This document shows, one piece after another, positions 18,570 to 28,282 of a stretch of DNA of 51,294 bases (positions are counted from its first letter, which is position 1; the number at the start of each line of letters is the position of its first letter). The notes under the pieces were generated by a model. The model was not told the origin of the DNA, did not search any database, and saw only the letters and a program-made list of their open reading frames with translations. The position numbers and the translations under genes are program-made. Source of the stretch: Caldilineales bacterium (lineage in GTDB: Bacteria; Chloroflexota; Anaerolineae; J102); the NCBI GenBank assembly GCA_024102915.1, contig JAGFJG010000027.1, forward strand, positions 1-51,294. Direction: 5' to 3'.

Positions 18570-18776
18570 CGGGGTTGGCGTGATTGCCAGCGCAGGTTGG
18601 ATGCTTCGGGTTAGAGACGGGGGAAAGGAGAATCGAACTGAGATTGGCCGCCCGGAGCGGAACCGGGATAACGTCCTCTTCGTTATAAGTATGTTGCATA
18701 CCTCGCGATGTATGCATCTCGACACGTTGGTCAGGCAGCGAGCCTGCTCTGACTCTCTCAAGGAGTGTTGTAAATC

Positions 18777-21700
18777 GTGAAGCGCTTCCCCAAACAGTTA
18801 CTCATTCCCCTGCTTTTGCTGGCGGCCATTCTTTTGGTTGCTTGTAGTACGACGGCAGCGCCGGACGAATCCAATGCACCGCCGCCTGGTCCCATCAGTT
18901 TCACGACAGCCAGAACGGGTCCGACTATGCAGGCGGGCAAGCTGGTCGTGGGCACTTCGGCTGACTATGCCCCATTCTCGTACATCACGTCTGATTTTCG
19001 GTTGGACGGCTTCGACATTGCCGTGATGCGCGAGATCGCCCAGCGCATGGGCATGGAGTTGGAGTTCCGTGATTTCGCCTTCGACGGTTTGGGCGGCGCT
19101 TTGCAGCTCGGCCAGATCGATGCCGCTATCGCCGCCATTTCCTTTACGCCGGAACGCGCCCGTCAGGTCGATTTTAGCGACATCTATTACGTGGGCGAAG
19201 ATGGCGTGCTCGCCAGTGAGCAATCCGGGATCACAGAACTACCCACGCTGGACGAGATCGGGCAATACCGGGTGGGCGTGCAAAGCGGGTCGGTCTATGA
19301 TGACTGGGCGCAGAATAATCTGGTCGCAGCCGGTTATCTCCCCGCCGATCAACTCTTCACCTACGCCAACACCGACGCCATGGTCAATGATCTCGCCAAC
19401 GATCGTATTGATCTGGCGATCATGGATCTGATCCCGGCCAAAGAATATGCTAAAAAAGGCGCGGCGCGCTTGAATCTGCAAGATGGGAATGGCGTCACGT
19501 TGATGAGTTTTGTGCCGGGGCCGGCCGTGTCGATTGAAGATACCGAGTGGCTGCTGGCCGGTTATGAGTCTGCCAGTGGCGGCATGGTCGGGGCCGTTCT
19601 GGGCAGCGGCGCATCCACTCGATTCAGCGGCGGGGATGTGAGCGGCAGCACCGGCTGCAATGATTTCAACGGCAGCTACGAAATCGACGGCGAGATGTTG
19701 AGCATCTCGGAGCTCGCCAGCACCCGCAAGTTTTGTGAGACCCCGCCTGGGGTGATGGGTCAGGAATCTCAGGTTTTGGATCTACTGCCGCAGGTCGCCA
19801 GTTATCAAATCAAACAGACGACGCTGGAACTGAGCGACGCCGATGGTACTGTGATCCTGACCTATTTCGCCCGCCCCACCTTCGCCGACCTCGGCAGCAT
19901 CACCTGGCAGCTTGTTTCCTTTGGTCCCATTGCTGATCAACAAGAACCGGCGCCGGACAGCGAGATCACGCTCAATATCAATGACGAAGGGCAGGTCAGC
20001 GGTTCATCCGGCTGTAATACCTATTCGGGCGGCATCGACGGTCAGGCCGAGGCGTTCACAATCGGGCCGCTGGCCTCGACCCAAAAGCTGTGTGCGGATG
20101 AGGCTGTGAATCAACAGGAAGCGGCCTATCTGCAAGCGCTGGGTTCAGCCAATAGCGCCACCCTGCGCGGCAACAGTCTTCTCGTCGGCTATGGCGATGA
20201 GGAAGTGCTGACCTTCATGCCTGTGGCCAACGACCCCCTGGCCGGAACCGCCTGGGCGCTCGATTCGTTCGCCGCGACCGGCCGGGTCGTCGAGCCCGCG
20301 CCAACGCTCAGTTTCACCTATGGCAGCAACGCATTCGGCTCGACCGGCTGTAACCAATACAATGGCAGCTACGAAGCCGATGACGCCCTCCTTCTGTTCG
20401 GCCCCATGTCGATGACCCGGTCGGTTTGCGCCGACGAAGCAGGCAACACGCAGGAGTCAGCCTATATGGTGGCGCTGGTCGCAACGCGACACTACGAGTT
20501 GCTGGGCGTCAATCTGATCGGGCAGGGCTTGAGCCAGCAGGATTTCGTGATCGCCGTTGCCAAGGGCAATACCGAGTTGCGGCAGGCAATCAACAAAGCT
20601 CTGGCCGAGATGGTGGCGGAAGGCAGGATGTTGGAATTGATCGAGCAATATCTGGGCCTGGACAAAGAGGACATCATCCCGCCGCCGCAGCCGCCCATCG
20701 AACCGGCCTGTATCGATGGCATGGCATGGATTGCCGACTTGACCTACGATGACAAGAATATGCAATCGGTTCCGACCTTGAAGCCGGGCGAGTCGTTCAA
20801 CAAAGGCTGGCGCATCCGCAACACGGGCACATGCACCTGGGACAGTTCATATGTGCTGCGTTATGACGGCGGCAACACGAACGCGTCGCAGATGGGAGGC
20901 CAGCCAACGGCCATCCAGGGCACCGTTGCACCCGGCGGCGTCTACGATCTGTACGTGGCCATGATCGCTCCGCAAAAGCCGGACACCTACGTAGGTTATT
21001 GGAACCTGACCAATGGCGAAAATGTCGCATTTGGCGAACGGCTCTATGTCGCCATCACGGTGGCAGCGCCGCCCACCCCCACGCAGACGCCCTCGCCCCA
21101 GGTGAACTACTGGGCCGACCGCACGGAAATCCGCCAGGGCGAATGCACAACCGTGCACTGGGATGTGAAGAATGTGAAGTCGGTCTACTTCTATGAAGAG
21201 GGGCAGGACTGGCAAAATCATGGCGTGGCCGGACAGGGCGAGCAGACGGTATGCCCGCCGCGCACGACGATCTACAACCTGCGAATCGTCTTCAACGATG
21301 GTGCGGTGCAGGTGCTGCCCATGACGATCAGCGTCATCCCCGCACCGGGTGCGCCCGAAATCGACCGGTTCTCCGTCACCCCTGTCAATATCAATCTGGG
21401 CGAATGCGTCACGGTCGCGTGGGCGGTCAGCGGGCCGACTGACCAGGTGCGGATAACTCGCGATGGTACGACGCTGTGGAAGAATGCGCCGTTGACCGGC
21501 AATATGCCCGATTGCCCGCCGAACGCCGGTATCGCCCAGTATGCCGTCGAGGCCAAAGGGCCCGGAGGCAACAGCAGATCGGTGCAGTCGGTGAACGTGC
21601 TTAGCCCCGTGCCGACCAATACGGCGGTCCCACCGACGAACACCGCCGTGCCTCCCACAAACACACCCGTTCCACCCACCAGCACGTCGATTCCGCCTAC

Positions 21701-22142
21701 AAACACCCTCGTCCCGCCTACGAATACGCCTGTTTCCCCCACGGACACCCCCGTCCCCCCCACGCCGACTACCGAGCCGACCACCCCGCCACCAGGATCG
21801 GATCTGCTCGGCGACTGGGATCTCGTTTCCCTGTACCAGGGTCGAGCCGCCCCGCTGCCGCCGCTTCCTGGCACGGCTATCAACATCGAGTTCCGGGCTG
21901 ATGGTACGCTGACCGGCGCGTCGGGCTGCAACACTTACAACGGCGGCTACACAGTCGGAGCTGGCAATATTCTTAGCATCAGTCCCCTGGCGATCAGCCA
22001 GCAGATTTGCACTGAACCGGAGGGCGTCATGGAACAGGAACAGGCTTACTTGCTCCTGTTGCAGAATGCCTCGAGCTATCAGGTGAACAACGGCCGGTTG
22101 CTCATCGAGGGCGTTTCCGGCGGACTGAATTACCAGCGCTAA
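18777..22142 (+). CDS. Multidomain lipoprotein: solute-binding domain interrupted by three META domains, NBR1-type Ig, C-terminal META
   Basis: 1121 residues. A lipoprotein signal has lipobox LVAC (Cys23). A family 3 solute-binding domain begins at about 53 (GKLVVGTSADYAPFSYI) and runs to about 235, where IDLAIMDLIPAKEYAKKGAA is typical of the second lobe. Its last segment (FVIAVAKGNTELRQAINKAL, 590-628) only comes after three META/HslJ-like repeats at about 255-365, 373-482 and 487-575, each with a GCN box (294, 413, 525) and a second Cys. Next come an NBR1-like Ig domain (about 645-765, GWRIRNTGTCTWDSSYVLRY), two further Ig-like domains, a PPTNT-rich linker and a fourth META domain. Start GTG at 18777 follows AGGAG. 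It sits outside the membrane; no permease is nearby, so transport is doubtful and sensing or cell-wall binding is possible. Confidence 0.85.
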   Translation: MKRFPKQLLIPLLLLAAILLVACSTTAAPDESNAPPPGPISFTTARTGPTMQAGKLVVGTSADYAPFSYITSDFRLDGFDIAVMREIAQRMGMELEFRDFAFDGLGGALQLGQIDAAIAAISFTPERARQVDFSDIYYVGEDGVLASEQSGITELPTLDEIGQYRVGVQSGSVYDDWAQNNLVAAGYLPADQLFTYANTDAMVNDLANDRIDLAIMDLIPAKEYAKKGAARLNLQDGNGVTLMSFVPGPAVSIEDTEWLLAGYESASGGMVGAVLGSGASTRFSGGDVSGSTGCNDFNGSYEIDGEMLSISELASTRKFCETPPGVMGQESQVLDLLPQVASYQIKQTTLELSDADGTVILTYFARPTFADLGSITWQLVSFGPIADQQEPAPDSEITLNINDEGQVSGSSGCNTYSGGIDGQAEAFTIGPLASTQKLCADEAVNQQEAAYLQALGSANSATLRGNSLLVGYGDEEVLTFMPVANDPLAGTAWALDSFAATGRVVEPAPTLSFTYGSNAFGSTGCNQYNGSYEADDALLLFGPMSMTRSVCADEAGNTQESAYMVALVATRHYELLGVNLIGQGLSQQDFVIAVAKGNTELRQAINKALAEMVAEGRMLELIEQYLGLDKEDIIPPPQPPIEPACIDGMAWIADLTYDDKNMQSVPTLKPGESFNKGWRIRNTGTCTWDSSYVLRYDGGNTNASQMGGQPTAIQGTVAPGGVYDLYVAMIAPQKPDTYVGYWNLTNGENVAFGERLYVAITVAAPPTPTQTPSPQVNYWADRTEIRQGECTTVHWDVKNVKSVYFYEEGQDWQNHGVAGQGEQTVCPPRTTIYNLRIVFNDGAVQVLPMTISVIPAPGAPEIDRFSVTPVNINLGECVTVAWAVSGPTDQVRITRDGTTLWKNAPLTGNMPDCPPNAGIAQYAVEAKGPGGNSRSVQSVNVLSPVPTNTAVPPTNTAVPPTNTPVPPTSTSIPPTNTLVPPTNTPVSPTDTPVPPTPTTEPTTPPPGSDLLGDWDLVSLYQGRAAPLPPLPGTAINIEFRADGTLTGASGCNTYNGGYTVGAGNILSISPLAISQQICTEPEGVMEQEQAYLLLLQNASSYQVNNGRLLIEGVSGGLNYQR

Positions 22143-22170
22143 CCCCTCATCCTCTCCACCCATCTCACTC

Positions 22171-22220
22171 CAATCCGCGTGACGTCAGGAGTTTCCGATG
22201 CGTCACGCGGATTGTTTTTT
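22171..22220 (+). terminator. Rho-independent terminator of the META lipoprotein gene
   Basis: CAATCCGCGTGACG (22171-22184) pairs perfectly with CGTCACGCGGATTG (22201-22214) and is followed by TTTTTT. It starts 29 bases after the stop. Confidence 0.92.
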
Positions 22221-22508
22221 CTCGAAGCAGGCTCTGGAATATCGTTCTTTGCATAAAGGCAACATGCTGATATATTCAAAGCGGCAGGTTGGCGTCGACT
22301 TCGGTATGGCTTATCTTTCTGGCGTCGTGGTTGAGCGCGTGCGAAGGTTCTCAACCCACGCCGCCTGGAATCAGCGAATCTGCATTATGATTGATGATGT
22401 CGTAAGAATTTCCAACGATTTTCCACAGGACTCATCGCCCGCCCTGACAGATTGGGAATGCGGCGAATTCATCGGGCTTCGGGGCCGTTGGGGAGCAGGT
22501 TAGCGATC
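22221..22508. other. Gap without a recognised gene
   Basis: Together with the terminator this is a 366-base interval between the META lipoprotein and the SulP gene. I see no gene, tRNA or clear riboswitch fold; the promoter of the SulP-glpX unit must lie here. A GGGGAGCAGG box just before 22509 supports the SulP start there. Confidence 0.5.
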
Positions 22509-24659
22509 ATGCAGGCGTCATCTTCCCTGCCACCCATTACACGCAGCGTGGGCAAAAGCATGAGTTATTTTGCCCGGCCAGCGCGCATTCTGCGCGACTA
22601 TCGCCGCGAGTATATTCAGCATGATCTGATAGCGGGCGTCACGATCGGGATTATCCTGCTGCCTCAGGCGCTAACCTTCGCTGTGATGGCGGGCCTGCCG
22701 CCGCAGATGGGCATTTATGCCGCCATTGTCGCCAGCATTGTCGGGGCGTTGTGGGGTTCCTCCAGCCATCTTCATACCGGTCCCACCAACACCTCTTCCT
22801 TGCTCGTGCTGGCAACGGTGCTGCCGGTCGCCGCCCTCGGATCCGAACTTTATATTGTGGCGGCAGGTCTTCTCACGGTGATGGTGGGGGTGCTGCGCAT
22901 GGGCATGGGGCTGTTGCGTCTGGGGCTGTTGGTCAGCTTTGTTTCCGACGCGGTGGTGGTCGGGTTCACCGCCGGGGCCGGGGTGTTGATCATCGTCAAT
23001 CAGTTACGCACGTTAATGCGACTGAACTTCCCCGATTCGTCTGAACTGATCGATACCGCTATCAATATCGCCGCCAGCATTCAAGAGACGCATTTGCTCA
23101 GCGTTGCTTTGGGCCTGCTCACGATTATCCTGATCATCCTCATCCAGCGTATCGACAGGCGTCTGCCCGCCCCGATTCTCGTTATCGCTGTGATTGCGGT
23201 GGCCGTCAACGTCTTCAACCTGGAAGATTTCGGCGTCGCGACCATTGGTAATATCGCCGGCGGTCTGCCTCCTTTCACGCCGCTGCCCATTTTCGACTTT
23301 GATCTTATAGGAAAGTTGTCGACGGGAGCGCTGGCCGTGGCCGCCATCGGCCTCGTCGAAGCGACTTCCATTGGTCGCTCTATAGCCAGCCAGTCGGGTC
23401 AGCGTGTCGATAGTAATCAGGAATTTGTCGGGCAGGGGATGGCGAATATCGTCGCTGGATTTTTCTCCGGCTATGTTTGTTCAGGCTCATTCAACCGCTC
23501 CTCTGCCAACTACCAGTCTGGCGGCCGCACCGCAGTGGCCGCATCCTTCGCCGGCGTTTTCGTGCTGGTGATCTCCACCATATTCGCACCTTTCGTGGCT
23601 TCGGTCCCGCGCGCGGCATTGGCGGGGCTGCTCATGTACTATGCCTTTAGCATGGTCGATCTGAAGGAAATCAAACGCATCTGGCGGTCGACTCGCGCTG
23701 AGACCGTAATTCTATTCGCCACATTCGTATCGACGCTGTTGTTGTCGCTTCAGTTTGCGATCCTGACCGGCATTCTCCTGTCGCTTGCCTATTATCTGTT
23801 ACGCACCAGCACGCCGCGCGTGCTCAGCGTTCTGCCCGATGACCGATTTGTCCATCTCCTCCATCAGCCCGAAAAACCGCAATGCCCGCAATTGGCCGTG
23901 ATGGAGGTGCGAGGCGATCTCTATTTTGGCGCGGTCAATCATGTCGAAGATTCGATTCTCGAAAATATGACGCAGCATCCCGGCCAAAATTTCCTGCTGT
24001 TGCGAATGCAGAATGTGCAGCAACTTGATATCAGCGGCATCCACATGCTGGAATCTGTGGTGAAAAAATTCCGCGAGGTCGGCGGCGATGTGTTTATGGT
24101 CAAGCTCAGGGAGAGGGTCGAAGAATTCATCCGCATGACTGGGCTAGAACAAAAGCTGGGGACAGACCATTTCCTGGAAGAAGATGATGCCATCAGCCAC
24201 ATGTTTTACCGCGTGCTCGATCCAGCCATTTGTATTTACGAGTGCGAGGTTCGTGCGTTCAAAGAATGCCAGAATCTGCCCAAGCCTGATTTTTCCATGC
24301 CGATCAGATCGCTTGGCGGCGCCGCACTCGGCGCATTTCCCACCATCAATGCAATCGATCTGCAAACAGCTTTACACGCCCCAAATCCCCCTGTCGTCAT
24401 TGACGTGCGCGAGGCGCGAGAGTTTCGGCAAGGACACATACCCGCCGCCATCAATATTTCCCTTTCCCGCCTGCTGACCGAGCCGCCGGATCTGGCGTTC
24501 GACGCGCCGGTCGTCCTGGCCTGCCGCACCGGCAGAAGGAGCCAGCGAGCCGCCGCCATCTTGCGCAATAGGGGGCTGGCCGATATTCGTATACTTAGAG
24601 GCGGCATGCAAACCTGGGAAGCGGCGGGCTATCTCAATGCTGTGCATGAGTTCGTTTGA
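22509..24659 (+). CDS. SulP-family anion transporter with STAS and rhodanese domains
   Basis: 716 residues. The SulP transmembrane domain covers about 35-430 (DLIAGVTIGIILLPQALTFA, then LWGSSSHLHTGPTNTSSLLV and the SGSFNRSSANYQSGGRT block). A STAS domain follows at about 460-570 (QNVQQLDISGIHMLESVVKK). A C-terminal rhodanese domain occupies about 610-710 with DVREAREFRQGHIPAAINIS and the active-site loop CRTGRRS (Cys672). SulP proteins carry sulfate, bicarbonate or other anions. Rhodanese moves sulfane sulfur, so the fusion points to sulfate or another sulfur oxyanion, although inactive rhodanese domains can serve only as sensors. ATG 22509 is preferred for its GGAGCAGG box; 22560 is a second choice. 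glpX follows 25 bases downstream. Confidence 0.88.
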   Translation: MQASSSLPPITRSVGKSMSYFARPARILRDYRREYIQHDLIAGVTIGIILLPQALTFAVMAGLPPQMGIYAAIVASIVGALWGSSSHLHTGPTNTSSLLVLATVLPVAALGSELYIVAAGLLTVMVGVLRMGMGLLRLGLLVSFVSDAVVVGFTAGAGVLIIVNQLRTLMRLNFPDSSELIDTAINIAASIQETHLLSVALGLLTIILIILIQRIDRRLPAPILVIAVIAVAVNVFNLEDFGVATIGNIAGGLPPFTPLPIFDFDLIGKLSTGALAVAAIGLVEATSIGRSIASQSGQRVDSNQEFVGQGMANIVAGFFSGYVCSGSFNRSSANYQSGGRTAVAASFAGVFVLVISTIFAPFVASVPRAALAGLLMYYAFSMVDLKEIKRIWRSTRAETVILFATFVSTLLLSLQFAILTGILLSLAYYLLRTSTPRVLSVLPDDRFVHLLHQPEKPQCPQLAVMEVRGDLYFGAVNHVEDSILENMTQHPGQNFLLLRMQNVQQLDISGIHMLESVVKKFREVGGDVFMVKLRERVEEFIRMTGLEQKLGTDHFLEEDDAISHMFYRVLDPAICIYECEVRAFKECQNLPKPDFSMPIRSLGGAALGAFPTINAIDLQTALHAPNPPVVIDVREAREFRQGHIPAAINISLSRLLTEPPDLAFDAPVVLACRTGRRSQRAAAILRNRGLADIRILRGGMQTWEAAGYLNAVHEFV

Positions 24660-24684
24660 TCGTTAAACAGTCGCGAGGCGTATT

Positions 24685-25653
24685 ATGAGTCAACCAACGG
24701 TTAGAAATCTGGGACTTGATCTGGTGAGGGCGACCGAGGCGGCCGCGCTAAAAGCAGGGCGATGGATGGGGCTGGGCAATCGCGCTATGGCCGATCAAGA
24801 GGCGACCGTCGCCATGGTGGAGGCACTCAATTCACTGGATATGGATGGCCTGATCGTCGTCGGCGAAGAGGCCAAGAGCGGCATTCATTCCCCCCTGGAC
24901 ACCGGGAATCATATCGGGAATGGGCTTGGCCCCGCCCTCGATGTTGTCGTGGATCCGATCGACGGCACCAGTCTGCTGGTCGAAGGACGAACGGGCGCGA
25001 TCTCGGTTGTGGGCGTGGCCCCGCGCGGGGCCATGTGGTCGCCCGCTCCGGCAGCCTACATGGAAAAGATCGTGGTGGACAGAGACGCCGCCCATGCCCT
25101 GGTTCCTGAATGTATGGACGCCCCCGCCGCCTGGACGTTGGCCCTGCTGGCTCGCGTCAAAAAGAAGAATATACGCGACCTGGTGATCTGGGTGCTCGAC
25201 CGTCCGAGACACGCCGAATTGATCGAGGAGATTCGCATGGCTGGCGCGCGGGTGGCTTTACGCTCCGATGGCGATATTTCCGGCGCCATCCTGGCCGCCA
25301 TGCCCGAATCCAACATCGACGCCCTCTGGGGGATTGGCGGCACGGCAGAGGGCGTGGTATCGGCCTGCGCTGTACGGGCGCTGGGCGGTCAGATGTTGGT
25401 GCGGGTTTCGCCCCAGAGCGAACGCGAATGGGCGAATTGTTTTGAAGCGGGATTGGAGATCAAGCGCATCCTCACCGTCGATGAGTTGATTCGCAGCGAG
25501 AAGATTTTCTTCGTCGCCACCGGCATCACCGATGGGGCCTTGCTCGACGGCGTTCGTTATCAGGTGAACCGGGCCGACACGCAATCTTTGGTGATGCGCG
25601 TGGAGACGGGGAATCGGCGCATGATCAACACTGAGCACTTCGTGCAGGACTAA
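24685..25653 (+). CDS. glpX: Fructose-1,6-bisphosphatase class II
   Basis: 322 residues, full length for GlpX. Metal and substrate motifs are intact: GEEAKSG (residues 53-59), VVVDPIDGTSLLVEGRTGAI and GIGGTAEGVVSACAVRALGG. It hydrolyses fructose 1,6-bisphosphate to fructose 6-phosphate in gluconeogenesis, with Mn2+ or Mg2+, in the cytosol. GAGG precedes the ATG at 24685. It lies 25 bases after the SulP gene on the same strand and converges on the phosphofructokinase gene, so opposing glycolytic and gluconeogenic enzymes are encoded tail to tail. Some GlpX proteins also act on sedoheptulose bisphosphate. Confidence 0.95.
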   Translation: MSQPTVRNLGLDLVRATEAAALKAGRWMGLGNRAMADQEATVAMVEALNSLDMDGLIVVGEEAKSGIHSPLDTGNHIGNGLGPALDVVVDPIDGTSLLVEGRTGAISVVGVAPRGAMWSPAPAAYMEKIVVDRDAAHALVPECMDAPAAWTLALLARVKKKNIRDLVIWVLDRPRHAELIEEIRMAGARVALRSDGDISGAILAAMPESNIDALWGIGGTAEGVVSACAVRALGGQMLVRVSPQSEREWANCFEAGLEIKRILTVDELIRSEKIFFVATGITDGALLDGVRYQVNRADTQSLVMRVETGNRRMINTEHFVQD

Positions 25654-25709
25654 AACAACCTAACTCGACGACGGGTCATGTACGATAGAGCGCGTTTTTC
25701 GAATTCACG

Positions 25710-25738
25710 CCATCGTCCATCGTCAATGGTCTATTGAC
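25710..25738. repeat. Short repeat and 6-base hairpin between convergent genes
   Basis: CCATCGTCCATCGTCAATGG (25710-25729), with the same ATCGTCC-like units as at 8148-8178, runs into GTCAAT-GGTCT-ATTGAC (25722-25738). It lies between the convergent glpX and phosphofructokinase genes and may end both transcripts, though it lacks a T-run. Confidence 0.4.
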
Positions 25739-25743
25739 AAAGC

Positions 25744-26865
25744 TTAATCCCCCAGGCAGGTTCCCACCGCCCTGGCGGTTTGCACCCAGCCGTGGTCCAG
25801 CGGCACCAGCTTGAGCTTGCCGGCCACGTCCTCCAGCGGCACCGGCTCCGACCCCTCGCCGCGGGCAGCCACCATTACGCCCGAGACATCTTCCGCCACC
25901 AGATTGGCGCAGGCTGCGCCCAGCCGCGTGGCCAGCAAGCGGTCGGCGGCCGAGGGCGTGCCCCCGCGTTGCAGGTGACCCAGAATGGTGAGCCGGGATT
26001 CCAGGCCGGTGAGGGCTTCGATGTTTTCGGCCAGCCGCAGGGTATGGCCCCGATGGGCGGCCCACAGCGCTGTGGTCGCTTCCTTGGCTTTGCGCTTGGC
26101 TTTCTTGCCATCGGCCTTCGCCGCCTTCGCCTCGGCCTGCCGTAGAGAGTCGGCTTCCTGACGGGACATGGCGCCCTCGGCTACAGCGATAATGCTAAAG
26201 TGACGCCCGCGACGACTGCGCCGTCGCACCGCCTCAGCCACGATCTCGACATCATAGGGGATTTCGGGGATGAGGATAACATCCGCGCCGCCGGCGATGC
26301 CCGCGCCCAACGCCAGCCATCCCGCCCTGTGTCCCATCACCTCCACCACGATGATGCGATGATGGCTGTGCGCGGTGCTGTGCAGACGGTCGATGGCCTC
26401 GGTGGCGATGCCCAGGGCGGTATCGAATCCGAAAGTGACGTCGGTCATAGCCACATCGTTATCGATAGTTTTCGGCAGGGTGAGGATGTTCAGTCCCTTT
26501 TCCTGCAACCGCAATGCATTTTTCTGCGTGCCGCCACCGCCCAGGCAGATCAGGGCGTCGAGATGCTGACGCTCGTAGCTATCGACCATGGCATCGGTCA
26601 TGTCCATGACTTTGTTGCCCACGGGCATGCGATGCGGTTTATCGCGGCTGGTGCCCAGGATAGTGCCGCCCACGGTGAGAATGCCGGACAGTGAACTGCT
26701 GTCGAGCCGGACCAACCGACTTTCCATCAGCCCGCGAAAACCATCGCGAAAGCCGATGACCTGCATACCGTGCTGACCGATTGCAGCCTTGCCGATGCCG
26801 CGAATAGCGGCATTGAGGCCGGGGCTATCGCCGCCGGATGTGAGAATTCCGATACTCTTAGGCAT
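25744..26865 (-). CDS. 6-phosphofructokinase (PfkA family, mixed ATP/PPi-type motifs)
   Basis: 373 residues from the ATG at 26865, behind AGGAG and matching the family start [21 protein letters not shown] longer in-frame extension upstream overlaps homoserine dehydrogenase and is ignored. Seen: [25 protein letters not shown] and [20 protein letters not shown], then [19 protein letters not shown]. The residue equivalent to E. coli Gly104 is Gly, which favours ATP, but the preceding Asp103 is Gly and the position of Gly124 is Lys, a feature of PPi-dependent and group III enzymes. Phosphoryl donor is therefore uncertain. A Lys-rich insert lies at about 245-265. It is 26 bases after hom in a two-gene unit and faces glpX. 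Confidence 0.9.
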   Translation of the reverse strand: MPKSIGILTSGGDSPGLNAAIRGIGKAAIGQHGMQVIGFRDGFRGLMESRLVRLDSSSLSGILTVGGTILGTSRDKPHRMPVGNKVMDMTDAMVDSYERQHLDALICLGGGGTQKNALRLQEKGLNILTLPKTIDNDVAMTDVTFGFDTALGIATEAIDRLHSTAHSHHRIIVVEVMGHRAGWLALGAGIAGGADVILIPEIPYDVEIVAEAVRRRSRRGRHFSIIAVAEGAMSRQEADSLRQAEAKAAKADGKKAKRKAKEATTALWAAHRGHTLRLAENIEALTGLESRLTILGHLQRGGTPSAADRLLATRLGAACANLVAEDVSGVMVAARGEGSEPVPLEDVAGKLKLVPLDHGWVQTARAVGTCLGD

Positions 26866-26891
26866 GGGAAACTCCTGAGGGGAAGGGATGG

Positions 26892-27935
26892 TCAGTTTCG
26901 GGTCGAGAGACTGATCACATCGCGCAGCATGGCGGCGGCAGTGGCAGTCGGCTCGCGCTCGTCGATCTTGAGATAGATATCTTCGTAGATGTCGGTGAAA
27001 AAGGCAATCCCCATCTGCCATTCGCTGATCCCGCCCAAAAAGCTCGATGCCGGCACGGAACGAGGGCACACATCCAGGCGATACCCCGATCTTGTCTGTT
27101 CGGCGCTGGCCACCAACTTGATCACCTCGCCCGCCCGCTGTGCCACCGCCAACTCTGCGCTGGTCACACCCGTGATGCCCTGGACCTCGACCTCATTCAG
27201 CGTGGCGGGATAGCCCAACACCGCATTGGCGATGATCACCAGCTTGTTGGCCGTGTCCCAGCCTTCGACATCGAGCGCGGGATCGGTTTCGGCGATGCCC
27301 CGACGCTGCGCCTCGGCCAGGGCGCTGGCATAGTCCTCGCCCGCGGCCATGCTCGACAGGATGTAGTTGGTGGTGGAATTGAAAATGCCCTCGATCCGCC
27401 GGATATCAGCCCCCACCAGGTCGCGCTGGCCCACGTTGATCACGGGCAGGCCGCCGCACACCGTGGCGCTGAAAGTCAGCCCAGATCCCTTGCTGGCTGC
27501 CAGTTCGTGCAGTCCGGCATAGTCCAACACCAACGGCGCTTTGTTGGCCAACACCGCGCTACGCCCGCTGCCAAGCGCAGCCCGGATGCAACTCAGGGCA
27601 GGTTCGCCATCCCGCAGATTGACGGGCGAGGCTTCCAATAACAGGTCGTAGTCCGCAGTTTGGGCGAGGGAGAGGGCATCGGGCAAGGGCTGACCGCCGG
27701 GAAAAGTGCGGGCGCTGGCCCCGATGGCTTTGTGGGCGAGCAGGGCAGCCGGGTCCAGCCCGTTCCCTTCCGGATGGTATGTCGCCCCGCCGCTGTCGGC
27801 TATCCCCACCACCCGCAAATCGAGACCATATCGCCGCGTCAACAACTCGCGCTTGTCCAACAGGATGCGGGCGAACGTGCGGTGAACCGAGCCGAAGCCG
27901 ATGAGGATGAGTTTTATCACAGCGGGTTCCGTCAT
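26892..27935 (-). CDS. hom: Homoserine dehydrogenase
   Basis: 347 residues. The NAD(P)-binding N-terminus reads [19 protein letters not shown]. The catalytic core has [58 protein letters not shown], and [20 protein letters not shown] with the Lys following in [14 protein letters not shown]. The enzyme reduces aspartate semialdehyde to homoserine on the way to Thr, Met and Ile. The C-terminal ACT domain of long homoserine dehydrogenases is missing, so threonine feedback through ACT is not expected. Start ATG 27935 follows GAGG at 9 bases. Phosphofructokinase follows by 26 bases, an odd pairing that suggests shared expression rather than a shared pathway. Confidence 0.93.
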   Translation of the reverse strand: MTEPAVIKLILIGFGSVHRTFARILLDKRELLTRRYGLDLRVVGIADSGGATYHPEGNGLDPAALLAHKAIGASARTFPGGQPLPDALSLAQTADYDLLLEASPVNLRDGEPALSCIRAALGSGRSAVLANKAPLVLDYAGLHELAASKGSGLTFSATVCGGLPVINVGQRDLVGADIRRIEGIFNSTTNYILSSMAAGEDYASALAEAQRRGIAETDPALDVEGWDTANKLVIIANAVLGYPATLNEVEVQGITGVTSAELAVAQRAGEVIKLVASAEQTRSGYRLDVCPRSVPASSFLGGISEWQMGIAFFTDIYEDIYLKIDEREPTATAAAMLRDVISLSTRN

Positions 27936-28282
27936 AACAATTGTCCTCGATCTGGTCAGTTGGCCGGAGAGATCAACGCCTCATTCAGCGTCAAATCCCC
28001 CGCATGTCTCGGCATGACAAATTTGCATGAATCGATGCTGGTTCCAGGCTGAGGTCGCTGCTTTTCCTGCAAGCCGCAGCCATAAACAACGCTCCCATTA
28101 TCCCATCGATGGCGAAGCGCGGCAACGTATGGCTCAGGTTTTCTTCTTGGGGCAATCCGGTGGAATGAAGTAAGCTTTCGGAAATAGAACTTCGCATTCT
28201 TGGAACCAAACGCATCGGTTTGCCGTTCCAGCTAGGCCGGTTGCATGCTCTGCGAAAAGCCAGCCCGTTATTTCTTACTTCC
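27936..28282. other. Divergent intergenic region between hom and the penicillin-binding protein
   Basis: 347 bases that must hold promoters for both directions. I could not pick a convincing -35/-10 pair. On the minus strand several GC-rich stems are possible upstream of hom but none matches a riboswitch I can name. A 107-codon open frame at 27991-28314 on the minus strand overlaps the PBP start and looks spurious. Confidence 0.4.

Noticed and set aside
25744..27069. Phosphofructokinase starting at 27069
   Set aside because: The extra 68 residues overlap homoserine dehydrogenase and have no family similarity; ATG 26865 has an AGGAG box and the conserved N-terminus.
27936..28282. Riboswitch or small ORF (27991-28314, minus) upstream of hom
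   Set aside because: No fold matches a known class and the ORF overlaps the PBP start with no conserved features.
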